In this document: positions 1 to 8,718 of the stretch, piece after piece
Layout: each line of letters opens with the position of its first letter
Numbering within the stretch: position 1 is the first letter of the stretch
Assembly: GCA_046336655.1 (NCBI GenBank)
Contig: JBKDGH010000010.1
Location: 1-64,000, forward strand
Source of the DNA: CANGTU01 sp046336655
GTDB lineage: Bacteria > Bacteroidota > Bacteroidia > Flavobacteriales_D > Sanyastnellaceae
Length of the DNA: 64,000 nucleotides
Reading direction: 5' to 3'
The notes under the pieces: generated by a model
What the model was told of the DNA's origin: nothing
Seen by the model: the letters and a program-made list of their open reading frames with translations, nothing else
Databases searched by the model: none
Made by a program: the position numbers and the translations under genes

Positions 1-196
1 TATTCGCGGCTGTCTGGAGGGTTACTACTGCTCCCATGAACAGAGAAAGCAGTGCCACGATACCCAGAGATTGAACCCCGAGCTTGTAGGTCTCGGCAAT
101 GATGAGGCGCCAGTACACCTTTCCGCGCTCCGGACGGGAAAAGGCCATTCGCATCAAAATGGCGTATTGTCCTATGCTTCTATAAAGTCCGCTCAT
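1..196 (-). CDS. mlaE: MlaE-family ABC transporter permease, N-terminal part (runs off the window)
   Basis: The minus strand from 196 encodes 65 residues without a stop, beginning MSGLYRSIGQ and continuing through an amphipathic stretch into the hydrophobic run SLGIVALLSLFMGAVVTLQ. That phrase, with a short charged N-terminus before it, is typical of MlaE-type permeases, the membrane subunit of the ABC importer that moves phospholipids between outer and inner membranes. Only the first interfacial helix and first membrane segment are visible; the rest lies outside the window. It diverges from the lipoprotein gene at 326 with about 130 bases between. The ATG at 196 was chosen because it gives the normal compact N-terminus. 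Family call is fairly sure; partner genes (ATPase MlaF, MCE protein) are not in view. Confidence 0.8.
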   Translation of the reverse strand, partial: MSGLYRSIGQYAILMRMAFSRPERGKVYWRLIIAETYKLGVQSLGIVALLSLFMGAVVTLQTAAN

Positions 197-300
197 GAGC
201 CACAAACTTACAGTATCCAGCGATGACCCTTGCAGGCTGCCCGGCAATAGAAACCACCATCCAATCGTGAAGAACCTGTGGTGTATTGCCCAGGCTCTGC

Positions 301-308
301 TAATTTTG
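301..308 (+). promoter_or_regulatory. -7 promoter box (TAATTTTG)
   Basis: TAATTTTG fits the Bacteroidota -7 consensus TAnnTTTG exactly and lies 17 bases before the ATG at 326. No well-spaced -33 TTTG is seen (the nearest TTG is only 12 bases upstream), so this is a candidate promoter for the small lipoprotein and SprT-like pair. Confidence 0.4.
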
Positions 309-325
309 TGGGAAATAACTCCCGG

Positions 326-460
326 ATGAAGCGCATTACACTTATTCTGCTTGCCGCATTGCTGGCGGGGGTTGCCTTTTCAGGATGCTCGGCCACGCGC
401 AGAAAAAACCGGTGCAATACCTGTCCGGTGTGGAAAGATTCCGTCCAAATACCCCGATGA
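326..460 (+). CDS. 44-residue lipoprotein, unknown function
   Basis: A short gene with a lipoprotein signal peptide: MKRIT, a hydrophobic core, then a lipobox FSGC with Cys21 as the lipidation site. The mature peptide is only 24 residues, basic at first (ATRRKNR) and with a CNTC pair. An earlier in-frame ATG at 278 would add 16 residues that spoil the signal peptide, so 326 is preferred. Its stop overlaps the next start as ATGA (457-460), implying translational coupling to the SprT-like gene. Function is not known to me; an outer-membrane or periplasmic small lipoprotein is an inference from the signal alone. Confidence 0.6.
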   Translation: MKRITLILLAALLAGVAFSGCSATRRKNRCNTCPVWKDSVQIPR

Positions 461-1092
461 GCATTCGCGGAGCATCTACCGATCTGGAAGGCGTACTTCA
501 CCGCTTTGTGCCTGAAAAGGCGCTGAGCGATGTGTGCACCATGCTTCGCGAGCATCCGCATCATCTGGAGATCACGCCAGGACGCTCCTCCAAGTACGGA
601 GACTTCAGCATTGATCATCCGTCGGGCAGGCCGCGCATATCGGTCAACGGCAACCTGAATCCGTATTCATTTCTCATCACGCTTACTCATGAGTTGGCGC
701 ATTTGCTGACGTGGAAACAGTATATGGATTCCGTAAAGCCGCATGGTTCGGAGTGGAAGAATGCATTCCGTCAAACCCTTGGTCCTTTTCTCAACAAAGA
801 GATTTTCCCGCCTGACGTGGAGCGCGCAGTCATGCGCTATCTGCACAATCCTGCAGCGAGCACATGTTCGGACACCCACCTCGCATCCGTGCTTTCGCGC
901 TATGACCGCAATAGCAATCCGGATGTGAAGCTCATTTCGGAAATTCCTGTTCACACGCGTTTTGTGTATGGCAAGGATCAGCGCGTGTTCGTGAAAGGAG
1001 AGCAACTGCGCAAGCGCTACCAGTGCCGCTGTGAGCGCACGAAAGCGATCTATCTTTTCAGTCCGATTGCGAAAATCAAAGTGCTGAGTTAA
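457..1092 (+). CDS. SprT-like zinc-binding domain protein
   Basis: A 211-residue protein with HELAH at residues 78-82 and a third candidate ligand, His96, in KPHGSEW. This is the SprT/Spartan-like layout (HExxH followed by a histidine near the end of the next helix). Two cysteines in QCRC near the C-terminus resemble part of the zinc-ribbon that follows the metalloprotease fold, but the full four-Cys ribbon is not obvious. Bacterial SprT-like proteins are poorly characterised; relation to the DNA-protein crosslink protease Spartan is by domain only. The start at 457 is fixed by the ATGA overlap with the lipoprotein gene; an upstream in-frame ATG at 385 would lie inside it. The stop abuts the convergent gene's stop with no spacer. 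Confidence 0.75.
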   Translation: MSIRGASTDLEGVLHRFVPEKALSDVCTMLREHPHHLEITPGRSSKYGDFSIDHPSGRPRISVNGNLNPYSFLITLTHELAHLLTWKQYMDSVKPHGSEWKNAFRQTLGPFLNKEIFPPDVERAVMRYLHNPAASTCSDTHLASVLSRYDRNSNPDVKLISEIPVHTRFVYGKDQRVFVKGEQLRKRYQCRCERTKAIYLFSPIAKIKVLS

Positions 1093-3159
1093 TCAGAACT
1101 GCCAGCGCAGCTGCACGGTGAAATCATTGCGGCTATTGCCGGCTATTTCATTGTTTCCGCTTGAAATTACCTTGCGATCCGTATAGAACCACTGCCCCCA
1201 GCGCACCCATAAATCCATGCCCTTGACGAGGTCCAGTTTGGACATCAGGTAAATGCGCGAGCCGGTACCGGAGTATGCCGGAATGGAAAAAGCATAAAGC
1301 ACATCCGATTCATAAGCATAGATGCGCGTGTTCCAGGAATCCGTGCTGAACAATGCATAGCGTGCATTGAGCGAAATGCGCGAACCCATTTTCTTCCACA
1401 CTACATCTTGATAGAACAGGAAGCCGTCTTCACGCGCTTCGTTTTCCTTCGTGAAATAGGTCCATTCTGCCCGGGTTCTGAATTGCAGGTTCTCATGCAC
1501 TTTGTACACGGCATGCAGACGGATATTCTCCACCCTGCGATCTACCGGATAAGTAATCGGCGCATCTTCCGGAGATCCGTTTTCCTGTGTATTGCGCACG
1601 CGGTAACGCAGGATAAACTCGTGCTTTTTATCCGGTTTGTAATTGAGTTGCACAAAGTGATCGGTGAAATCACCAGGCGCATCTACCCGAAAACGAAACC
1701 AGGGAAAACGCACATGATCGGAATACATGGAAAACGTCCAGCCCCTTCCAAGCGTAGCCTGTGCGCCGAGAAATATCCCTGACTCACCCTGAGGGCTGAG
1801 GACATTGCCTTCCACAAAAGCATTCGCGTACATGACCTGATAGTCGTACGAAATTCTTCGGTGCAAGGCTGAAACAGAAATCCGCGGGTGCAATGCAGCG
1901 ACCATTCCGTTGATCATCGCTGTTCCGCCGTTGCCACTGCGCGCAAATTCACCGAAGAAGTTCACATTGCGCCACACCTTCTGATAATCTACGCCCACAT
2001 TGATAAGCTCACTTCCGCTGAAGCGAAAGAGCTGGTAAAAATTATCCCGCTGCTCCACCGGAGAAGAGTACGTCAGTCGCGAACCTGTGACACCCATCTG
2101 AAATGTTCCCTTTGAAAATTTCAGATTTCCGGCCATCACTTCTTCGGTGAGCGAATTGCGGTTAGCGATTTCTGATTGTGTGCGATGCAGCCCGGAAACA
2201 TTGATGCTTGAAATGGCGATGCCATCATCCACTGCCAGCGTATCATCAATCGCAATCTGGCTTGCAGAGAGCATTTTACGGGAGTACATCGCAGTGAACT
2301 CGAGTGATTTCCAGCCGAGCGTGGCTGCGGCTCCGCGCATAAACAGGCTCTCATTCACGGAGGCATATGGTCTCAATCCGGCGGCATTTTTCTTCACGTT
2401 CATCACGAACGGCGACTTGCCAAATCCGAGTCCGTTCCATAGCGTGAGACCTTGTCCGAACTGCGCCTGATAATCACCAACTGCAATGGCGCGCACGAAC
2501 CCTTTGTCGCGGTAAAACAAGTGACCGCTCCAAAAGTCAGGGCCATTTGAGAGGCTTTCTCCTGCATCTTTTTCAAGGGTAAAACCAGCGATCAGATTGC
2601 GGCGAAACATGAAGCGATAGCGCGCGTAGAGGTAATCCGGGCTTCCGGCAAATGCCGTGTTGCCCTCCGCATCCGCGATAAAGCCCTGCTGGCGCTCCAC
2701 AGTTCTTCGGTATCTCAGAAACAAATCATTTGTTCCCTCACTGAAGATTTCACGTGGGGATATTCCGCGCAATGCACCTGGCGGACGTACGGTGACAAAG
2801 GGCTGAATAAGACGAATCGTCTCAAGATCAAAACCGGCAATCGCTTGCAGCTCATACATCGAGCGGAGCTCTCCGAACCGTGCGATGTGTCGCTGAAGAT
2901 TGAGAATCTGAGGCTCGGTCAGGAGATACAAACTTTGCAAATCTGCGTATGTCGCATCATTCAGATTAAGCGGATGCTCGAAAAAATACGTCAGGTCATC
3001 GAGCAAATCCGTGTAATCAAACTCCTCTCCTTCTTCAAGGGCTCCCTGAATGATTTCGAGGCGCTGTTCGAGAATGGTTTGTTTATTCAGGTCTTCCTGA
3101 GCATGTGCGCCAAATACCGCGACAGAAAGCAGCAGCGATATGATCCACCTCATTGTCAT
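1093..3159 (-). CDS. Helix-hairpin-helix plus outer-membrane beta-barrel protein
   Basis: About 688 residues with a signal peptide ending at AHAQ. After an acidic linker, residues about 65-125 read like a ComEA-type double helix-hairpin-helix unit: LNLNDATYADLQSL, a central turn, RFGELRSMYEL, then AGFDLETIRLIQPFVTV. The remaining 550 residues have alternating hydrophobic/aromatic strands and end in the aromatic QLRWQF, as outer-membrane barrels do. The combination occurs in Bacteroidota without an established function that I know of. HHH units usually bind DNA without sequence preference, so a role in DNA binding at the envelope is an inference. The start at 3159 overlaps the upstream stop as ATGA; an alternative ATG lies at 3177. 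Confidence 0.7.
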   Translation of the reverse strand: MTMRWIISLLLSVAVFGAHAQEDLNKQTILEQRLEIIQGALEEGEEFDYTDLLDDLTYFFEHPLNLNDATYADLQSLYLLTEPQILNLQRHIARFGELRSMYELQAIAGFDLETIRLIQPFVTVRPPGALRGISPREIFSEGTNDLFLRYRRTVERQQGFIADAEGNTAFAGSPDYLYARYRFMFRRNLIAGFTLEKDAGESLSNGPDFWSGHLFYRDKGFVRAIAVGDYQAQFGQGLTLWNGLGFGKSPFVMNVKKNAAGLRPYASVNESLFMRGAAATLGWKSLEFTAMYSRKMLSASQIAIDDTLAVDDGIAISSINVSGLHRTQSEIANRNSLTEEVMAGNLKFSKGTFQMGVTGSRLTYSSPVEQRDNFYQLFRFSGSELINVGVDYQKVWRNVNFFGEFARSGNGGTAMINGMVAALHPRISVSALHRRISYDYQVMYANAFVEGNVLSPQGESGIFLGAQATLGRGWTFSMYSDHVRFPWFRFRVDAPGDFTDHFVQLNYKPDKKHEFILRYRVRNTQENGSPEDAPITYPVDRRVENIRLHAVYKVHENLQFRTRAEWTYFTKENEAREDGFLFYQDVVWKKMGSRISLNARYALFSTDSWNTRIYAYESDVLYAFSIPAYSGTGSRIYLMSKLDLVKGMDLWVRWGQWFYTDRKVISSGNNEIAGNSRNDFTVQLRWQF

Positions 3160-3971
3160 TTCTCTTTTACCGGACAATAGGCCAGGGATATCTGAGGAGA
3201 GAAGCCAAGGATAGCATGATAAGACGATGACGCATCAATGCGCCATGACTGAATCTGCCAGCCCAGACCAAACGAGGTAAGTCCGGGATTCGAGCCGGCT
3301 CCAACGCGCACAGCCAACGTCTCCACTACCTGATACTCCACGCCCGCCGAAATAGCCGGCTTCCGATCCGATGGCTTGCGGATTTCCGAAAGCAGCCGGA
3401 CCTTGTTACCGAACAAATACGACGCACCTCCCTTCAGCACGCTCACCATTCGCTCGTCATTGAAATCTGCAATCTGAGAGCGTGTAGGGTTGAACAGATG
3501 CGCTGCGATCGTCAGTCGTTCTGTCATTTTGTAAATCGCACCTCCCTCAATCGTCAAGGTCTGTGCCGTGCCATAGCCCTCAGCAATCCGGATGCGATGA
3601 AAATTGGCCTGTACGCCAAGAGAAATTTTTTCATCGAGTTTAATAGCATAGGCCAAGCCAGCGCGAGAGTCCGAGTAAAGATTAAATCCGAATGAACGGA
3701 AAGAAAAACCGAATGCTCCGAGGCCCACAGGCGCCGTTACACCCAATCCCTTGTCGCCCAGACCCGGAACCAGAAACCGCGATTCATAGAAGACTCCGGC
3801 GTGAACCGTATTAAGAAACGCCATGCCTGCCTGATTATTGAGTACACTCCATTCATCCTGCAGTGAAGCTGAAGCCCCGGCAAGGCTTGCGGAACGGGCG
3901 CCTGCGTTCATCTGACCAAAAACCGCGGCAGGAGCCAGCAGAAACAAGAAATGAAGGAGTATGCGTCGCAT
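3156..3971 (-). CDS. PorV/PorQ-like outer-membrane beta-barrel protein
   Basis: A 271-residue protein with a signal peptide (MRRILLHFLF to FGQ) and an N-terminal motif GARSASLAGASASLQDEWSV followed by NNQAGMA. This GA-R-ASLAGA...D.WS..NNPA pattern is typical of the PorV/PorQ and FadL-like barrel superfamily of Bacteroidota. Later segments are alternating strands and it ends near LAYCPVKEK. PorV carries T9SS cargo to the attachment step and PorQ joins the attachment complex, but this protein is short and could be a general barrel paralogue. It is translationally coupled to the HHH/barrel gene (ATGA at 3156-3159), so the two probably work together. The start at 3971 gives a clean signal peptide; the ATG at 4016 does not. 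Confidence 0.6.
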   Translation of the reverse strand: MRRILLHFLFLLAPAAVFGQMNAGARSASLAGASASLQDEWSVLNNQAGMAFLNTVHAGVFYESRFLVPGLGDKGLGVTAPVGLGAFGFSFRSFGFNLYSDSRAGLAYAIKLDEKISLGVQANFHRIRIAEGYGTAQTLTIEGGAIYKMTERLTIAAHLFNPTRSQIADFNDERMVSVLKGGASYLFGNKVRLLSEIRKPSDRKPAISAGVEYQVVETLAVRVGAGSNPGLTSFGLGWQIQSWRIDASSSYHAILGFSPQISLAYCPVKEK

Positions 3972-4074
3972 AAGGTTTCGGCAGGCGGTGAAGATAGCCA
4001 AAATGGATGTCCGCAATATGAAGCCTTCGGGTGATGGCGCTGGTGTATATTGCGGCCTGATTCACCGGAATCAA

Positions 4075-4156
4075 GCGGATGTGGCGTAATTGGTAGCCGC
4101 GCTAGACTTAGGATCTGGTGCCGCAAGGCGTGGGGGTTCGAGTCCCTCCATCCGCA
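4075..4156 (+). tRNA. tRNA-Leu (anticodon TAG)
   Basis: An 82-base cloverleaf. The acceptor arm GCGGATG pairs with CATCCGC, discriminator A at 4156, and the CCA is not encoded. The anticodon stem CTAGA/TCTGG encloses loop CTTAGGA with anticodon TAG. A long variable arm (GTGCCGCAAGGCG) marks it as a class II tRNA, and GGTTCGAGTCC forms the T arm. Decodes CUA and, with U34, other CUN codons. Confidence 0.93.
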
Positions 4157-4182
4157 CTTCTCTCCTGTTTCTCCGTGGTAGT

Positions 4183-4215
4183 TTTGGCGGCACGACTGCT
4201 CTGCCCGTACATTTG
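4183..4215 (+). promoter_or_regulatory. Promoter of trigger factor gene
   Basis: TTTG at 4183-4186 (within TTTTGG), 21 bases, then TACATTTG at 4208-4215: a full match to the Bacteroidota -33/-7 promoter. The ATG at 4263 follows after 47 bases. Confidence 0.7.
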
Positions 4216-4262
4216 CAGCCCCAAAAAAGGAAGTGTAACTTCCTGAAATACAAAAGCTGCAC

Positions 4263-5609
4263 ATGAATATCGAACAACATACCATTGATGCGGTATCAGC
4301 GGAACTCAATGTCCGTCTGGAACCTACTGACTACACCGAGCGTTTTGAAGCTGCGCTCAAGAACTACCGCAAGCAGGCTCAGTTGCCCGGATTTCGTCCG
4401 GGGCACGTGCCGGCCAGCCTGATCAAGAAGCGCTTCGGCAAGGCATTGCTTGCTGAAGAGATCAACACGATGCTTCAGGAAAGCATCAACAAGTACATTG
4501 CCGACAACAACCTGCGCGTGCTTGGCAGTCCGCTGCCCAAAGACACCGGTGAAGTCGGAGACTGGGAAAATCCTGCGGAGTTTCAGTTCACCTACGAATT
4601 GGGCCTTGCGCCTGAGATCGACGTGCCACTTGATGCGTCGCAGAAATTCGTGTACCACAAAGTGGATGTCACCGATGACCTGATCAACCGCCAGGTCAAG
4701 GACTATGCCCGACGCTATGGTGCAATGTCCAATCCGGAAGTGAGCGGAGCTGAAGACATGGTGATGGTGCGTCTGGAAGAACTTGACAGTGCCGGTGACG
4801 TGAAGGAAGGCGGCCTTACCGGTCAGACTACCATTACCATTGAATACCTCAAGGATGAAGGGCTAAAGAGCAAGCTGACCGGAATTTCCACCGGACAGTC
4901 AGTGGATCTGGATCCGCATTCCATCACAGGCAATCACGAAGAGCTGGCGCAGATTCTGCAGATAACTCACCACGACGTGCATCATCTGAACAGTTTGTTT
5001 CGTGCAACAGTAACTGACATCCGCCGCATTCAAGCTGCTGAATTAAATCAGGAACTGTTTGACAAGTTATTTCCTGCAGGAGAAATTACCTCTGAAGAAC
5101 AATTGCGCGAGCGCGTGAAGGGAGATCTCGAAAAGATGTTCTCACGCGACAGTGATTGGTTGTTCAAGCGCACCTTCTCTCGTGAAATCATACAGCGCAC
5201 TCCTGTGCAGTTGCCTGATGAATTTCTCAAAAAGTGGATTATAGTGAGCAGCGAAAACCCGGTGACACCGGAAGCTGTGGAGCATGACTATCCGATGTAT
5301 GCCGACACCATGAAGTGGCAGTTGATCGAGAACGAGATCATCCGTAAATATGAAATCAAGGTGGGCATGGATGAGGCGATGGATCATGTGAAAGAACTGT
5401 ACCGCGAGCGCTTTGCATCCTATGGCATTCCGGTGGATGATGAGCGCCTGGCAGAAATGGCGAAAGAAACCCTGGGCAAGCGCGATGAGATGCGCAATGT
5501 GTATGACCAGCTTGTGGAAACGCGCATCATTGAACTGGTAAAATCAAATTGCAGCATTGAAGAGAAGGCCATGTCGTATGACGATTTCGTACACATGGTT
5601 CAGCATTGA
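4263..5609 (+). CDS. tig: Trigger factor, ribosome-associated chaperone
   Basis: A 448-residue protein matching the three-part trigger factor layout. The N-terminal ribosome-binding domain carries the loop signature GFRPG at residues 43-47 followed by VPASLIKKRFG. The middle PPIase (FKBP-like) domain is diverged, as is common in Bacteroidota. The C-terminal chaperone arms start near residue 255 (QELFDKLFP). Trigger factor binds nascent chains at the ribosomal exit tunnel and delays misfolding in the cytoplasm. It has its own promoter and a strong terminator right after the stop, so it is probably monocistronic. Length is normal. Confidence 0.95.
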   Translation: MNIEQHTIDAVSAELNVRLEPTDYTERFEAALKNYRKQAQLPGFRPGHVPASLIKKRFGKALLAEEINTMLQESINKYIADNNLRVLGSPLPKDTGEVGDWENPAEFQFTYELGLAPEIDVPLDASQKFVYHKVDVTDDLINRQVKDYARRYGAMSNPEVSGAEDMVMVRLEELDSAGDVKEGGLTGQTTITIEYLKDEGLKSKLTGISTGQSVDLDPHSITGNHEELAQILQITHHDVHHLNSLFRATVTDIRRIQAAELNQELFDKLFPAGEITSEEQLRERVKGDLEKMFSRDSDWLFKRTFSREIIQRTPVQLPDEFLKKWIIVSSENPVTPEAVEHDYPMYADTMKWQLIENEIIRKYEIKVGMDEAMDHVKELYRERFASYGIPVDDERLAEMAKETLGKRDEMRNVYDQLVETRIIELVKSNCSIEEKAMSYDDFVHMVQH

Positions 5610-5624
5610 TGCATATTGCCGTAT

Positions 5625-5656
5625 AAAAAAAGGGCCTCATCTGAGGCCCTTTTTTG
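5625..5656. terminator. Bidirectional intrinsic terminator
   Basis: AAAAAAA, then GGGCCTCA (5632-5639), loop TCT, and the complementary GAGGCCC, followed by TTTTTT. A-run before and T-run after mean it can serve both tig (plus) and the convergent metalloprotease gene (minus). Confidence 0.9.
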
Positions 5657-5673
5657 TGGGGTGCAATTTCGAC

Positions 5674-8016
5674 TTATTCTTTCACCACATACGTCGTCTG
5701 CAGTGTTTGGCCGTCATTCATCACAAGCACGTAAGTGCCTGCTGCAAGTGAGGTCATATCAATCGTGTAGAGATTCTCACCTTCACCTGCGAGGAAGCGG
5801 TTAAAGAACACTTCACGACCGATCATATCCACCAGGCGGAACTCTACTTGGGAATCTGTACCCACTACAAACTTCACGTCCATGAGATCGCGGGTTGGGT
5901 TGGGGTACGCGGCGATGAGACCAGTGGTTGGCTCTTCGAGTTCTTCTGAACCATCGAGACGATACGCCGTAGAGCGGCGTGTAGCGCGCAAGACGTATGA
6001 GTCGCTGCCATTGGTCGCGCTGTTGTAGCCGATCACCTGCACGCGGTAAGTGCCTACGGGTCCGTTGTTATAATTCAGTGTTTCGTTAGTGGTTCCGCCA
6101 TTTGTTGAGCTTGCCACAAGCACGCCTGAAGGGTTGTACAGGTAGATATCGTAATCCACTGGCAGACTCTGGAGCGTCACCTGAATGTGGCGCTGGCTGC
6201 TGGTATTGCTGAAGCGGAACCAGTCCTCATCGCCCGCGGGACAAATAAAAGAGCTGTAGTTCGTGCTCAGGTTGATTGCCGTGGCAGTGGCCGAAGTATT
6301 GTTTGATTCGTAGTTGGTGTTGCAGGTGCCTCCGGATACCGGCGCAGCGATCACCACTGTATAATCCTCCACCTCGCCGTACTGGAACGTGCCACAAGTA
6401 ACAGGAGCAGAACCGTAACGCATGCTTACACGCATCCGGGTGGTTTTAGGCGTGATGCTTGAAGGCACAGTGAAATTACCGGTAACCACTGTTGAACTGG
6501 AAGACGCTGGTGCGTAAACCAATTCACCTGCATCATCGAAATCAAGGTCGCCATTGTAGTCAATCCACACCCTCCAGAATTCAGCATAGGCTGTGCCGGA
6601 GTGTCCGGGCGTTCCACTGAATGCATAGGCAGAACCAGCATTCAGTGTAGTGCTGATATTCGTGTAATTGCCGTATCCACCATTATTGCCGCTGGTATTG
6701 TTGATTGTGCTGAGCACCACACGGTTGATCCACTCATCCACAGTACCACCGGAAGAAGCGCAGTAGCTGGCTACGCATCCAGTGGTTGTAAGTGTCGCTG
6801 AACCCGAGAAGCTTCCTGCTCCTGATGAACAAATCGCCTGAGCTTGCCATTCGTATGCAGAGCAGGCCGCAAGTCCGCTGAGTGCGTAAGACGTACTGGT
6901 CAGTCCATTTACCGAAGTCCAGGTGGAGGCAGAGGTCAACTTGTAGCGGAGATTATAGCTGGTCGCTCCTGATACTACAGCCCAGCTGAGAGTAGCTCCC
7001 GAAGCAGTGATGCCTGTCGTGGAAAGTCCCGTCGGAGTGCCGCAGGTCGTATTTGCCGGCGTACACCCGTTTGATGTAAGCAGTGCACTGCGCGCACCTC
7101 CTGTCGCAAACAACGCCTGCATGCGTGCCGCCTGACCATTTGAGAACATATACATACATGCATCATCCGTGTAATCCATGTAGTTCATGAACATGTCACC
7201 ATTTGGCCCGTTGCTGCAGGTCACGCGGGGAAATGCCGGGCAGCTGCTATTCGGGCCTTGCTGCGTAGGGGTGTCCGCCACCAGGTCATTTCCGCAGTTG
7301 GCATCACCCCAGATATGACGGAGGTTGAGCCAGTGGCCAACTTCGTGCGTACCTGTGCGGCCTTTGTTAAAAGGAGCTGTGGCTGTGCCGGTTGTGCCGT
7401 AATACTGAAAATCGACCACTACGCCATCAGTAGAGGCTGATCCGCCGGGGAATTGCGCGTATCCGAGGATTCCGCCGCTGATGTCGCACACCCAGATGTT
7501 GAGGTACTTGCTTGCAGGCCATGCATCCCTGCCTCCCTGAGATGAAAACTTCACCTGATCGTTCGTTCCGAATGCGGTAACCGAAGTCTGAGTGCGGGTA
7601 ATTCCGTTTGTAGGGTTGCCATTGGGATCAACTGTCGCCAGACAGAATTCAATGTTTGCATCCGCCACAGAAGGCTGAAACACGGACGGAGTATTGGTCC
7701 AGTCGCTGTTCAGCCTTCGGAAATCCTGATTGAGCACGGTGATCTGTGAAAGCACCTGTGCGTCGCTGATGTTTTCGGTAGAGGTGTTCCACACTACGTG
7801 AACCACCACAGGAATAGTCACCAATGCGCGGTCAGACGCGTCGGAGTGTGTGATAAACTCATTGGTAAACTGCTCAATTTCTTGTTGACGCAGCTCAAAA
7901 GACGGATCGTTGGCCTTCTGGAACTCGTAGTATTCCTGTGTGCCACAAGCACGCTGAGAAAAGGCATACGAGCCGGACAGACCGATGAATGCCACCAGCA
8001 GTAAAAGTGATCTCAT
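5674..8016 (-). CDS. Secreted M43-family zinc metalloprotease with T9SS sorting domain
   Basis: A 780-residue modular exported protein. Signal peptide residues 1-20; a pappalysin/cytophagalysin-type catalytic domain with zinc motif HEVGHWLNLRH (His224, Glu225, His228, His234) and the Met-turn phrase MNYMDY; a fibronectin type III repeat (about 325-410); a GEVED domain ending QYGEVEDYTVVI; a PPC-like domain (GDEDWFRF ... DYDIYLYNPSG); then a T9SS type A C-terminal domain beginning YPNPTRD and ending TYVVKE. The sorting domain implies export through the outer membrane and cleavage or attachment at the surface. Likely an extracellular protease for nutrition. Stands alone between a shared terminator and a divergent transporter gene. 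Confidence 0.92.
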   Translation of the reverse strand: MRSLLLLVAFIGLSGSYAFSQRACGTQEYYEFQKANDPSFELRQQEIEQFTNEFITHSDASDRALVTIPVVVHVVWNTSTENISDAQVLSQITVLNQDFRRLNSDWTNTPSVFQPSVADANIEFCLATVDPNGNPTNGITRTQTSVTAFGTNDQVKFSSQGGRDAWPASKYLNIWVCDISGGILGYAQFPGGSASTDGVVVDFQYYGTTGTATAPFNKGRTGTHEVGHWLNLRHIWGDANCGNDLVADTPTQQGPNSSCPAFPRVTCSNGPNGDMFMNYMDYTDDACMYMFSNGQAARMQALFATGGARSALLTSNGCTPANTTCGTPTGLSTTGITASGATLSWAVVSGATSYNLRYKLTSASTWTSVNGLTSTSYALSGLAACSAYEWQAQAICSSGAGSFSGSATLTTTGCVASYCASSGGTVDEWINRVVLSTINNTSGNNGGYGNYTNISTTLNAGSAYAFSGTPGHSGTAYAEFWRVWIDYNGDLDFDDAGELVYAPASSSSTVVTGNFTVPSSITPKTTRMRVSMRYGSAPVTCGTFQYGEVEDYTVVIAAPVSGGTCNTNYESNNTSATATAINLSTNYSSFICPAGDEDWFRFSNTSSQRHIQVTLQSLPVDYDIYLYNPSGVLVASSTNGGTTNETLNYNNGPVGTYRVQVIGYNSATNGSDSYVLRATRRSTAYRLDGSEELEEPTTGLIAAYPNPTRDLMDVKFVVGTDSQVEFRLVDMIGREVFFNRFLAGEGENLYTIDMTSLAAGTYVLVMNDGQTLQTTYVVKE

Positions 8017-8149
8017 GTCTGAATTTGGAATTGGGTTTAACTAAGGTTGGTATGCACGAATTAAAGTAAAAGTCCTTTACACGCGAATACCAGCCTGATA
8101 TTATTTTCGCTACCGCACATCCACGTTCATTTACCTCCTGCGAACAACC

Positions 8150-8716
8150 GTGCAGAAAGATCATCGCCATGCTGCACTTTTCTTCGCCACAGAGTTGGTG
8201 GCGGTGGCATGTAACCTGCTCTACACCTGGTTCTATCTGAATGCCAATCCGGCGTGTTACGCGTTCGGTATCACCGGTCCGGCGCTCCTCGCTGTTCTTT
8301 GTTATTCCCGTAAGATCTACGCCGAAATCCTCCTTCAGGGGGTATACGTGGCCATGGCGGTCTACGGATGGCTCAGTCTGGGCCAGGGTTGGCAAGAGCA
8401 AAGCTGGGCAGCCTCGACGCACCTTATGCTCCTTGCTGTCGGAATACTTGCAGTAGTCGGGGCCGGGAAATGGCTCAGTGCAAAAACGGATGCCCGGCTA
8501 CCCTATCTCGATGCCACAACAACCGTCTTTGGTATCATCGGCACATGGGCGATGGTGAACTATGTCCATGCCAACTGGCTTTATTTTATCGGAATCAACG
8601 CCCTCTCGGTAGTGCTTTACACCCGTCGGAAAATGTACCTTGGCGGACTGATGTATGTGCTCTATTTCCTCATGGCAGTTGACGGGTACTTCAAGCTGCA
8701 GTGGTTTTCACTTTGA
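8150..8716 (+). CDS. pnuC: PnuC-type nicotinamide riboside transporter
   Basis: 188 residues with about seven hydrophobic segments and PnuC-family landmarks: a WFYLNANP-like segment, YGWLSLGQGWQEQ, and the C-terminal LYTRRKMYLGGLMYVLYFLMAVDGY (which corresponds to the L..K.....L.Y..F...A..G tail of the family). PnuC channels nicotinamide riboside across the inner membrane, driven by phosphorylation inside. The start is a GTG at 8150; no in-frame ATG lies nearby. A possible -7 box TATTTTCG sits at 8102-8109. The kinase gene follows after two bases, which strongly supports the vitamin B3 salvage role. Confidence 0.88.
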   Translation: MQKDHRHAALFFATELVAVACNLLYTWFYLNANPACYAFGITGPALLAVLCYSRKIYAEILLQGVYVAMAVYGWLSLGQGWQEQSWAASTHLMLLAVGILAVVGAGKWLSAKTDARLPYLDATTTVFGIIGTWAMVNYVHANWLYFIGINALSVVLYTRRKMYLGGLMYVLYFLMAVDGYFKLQWFSL

Positions 8717-8718
8717 AC

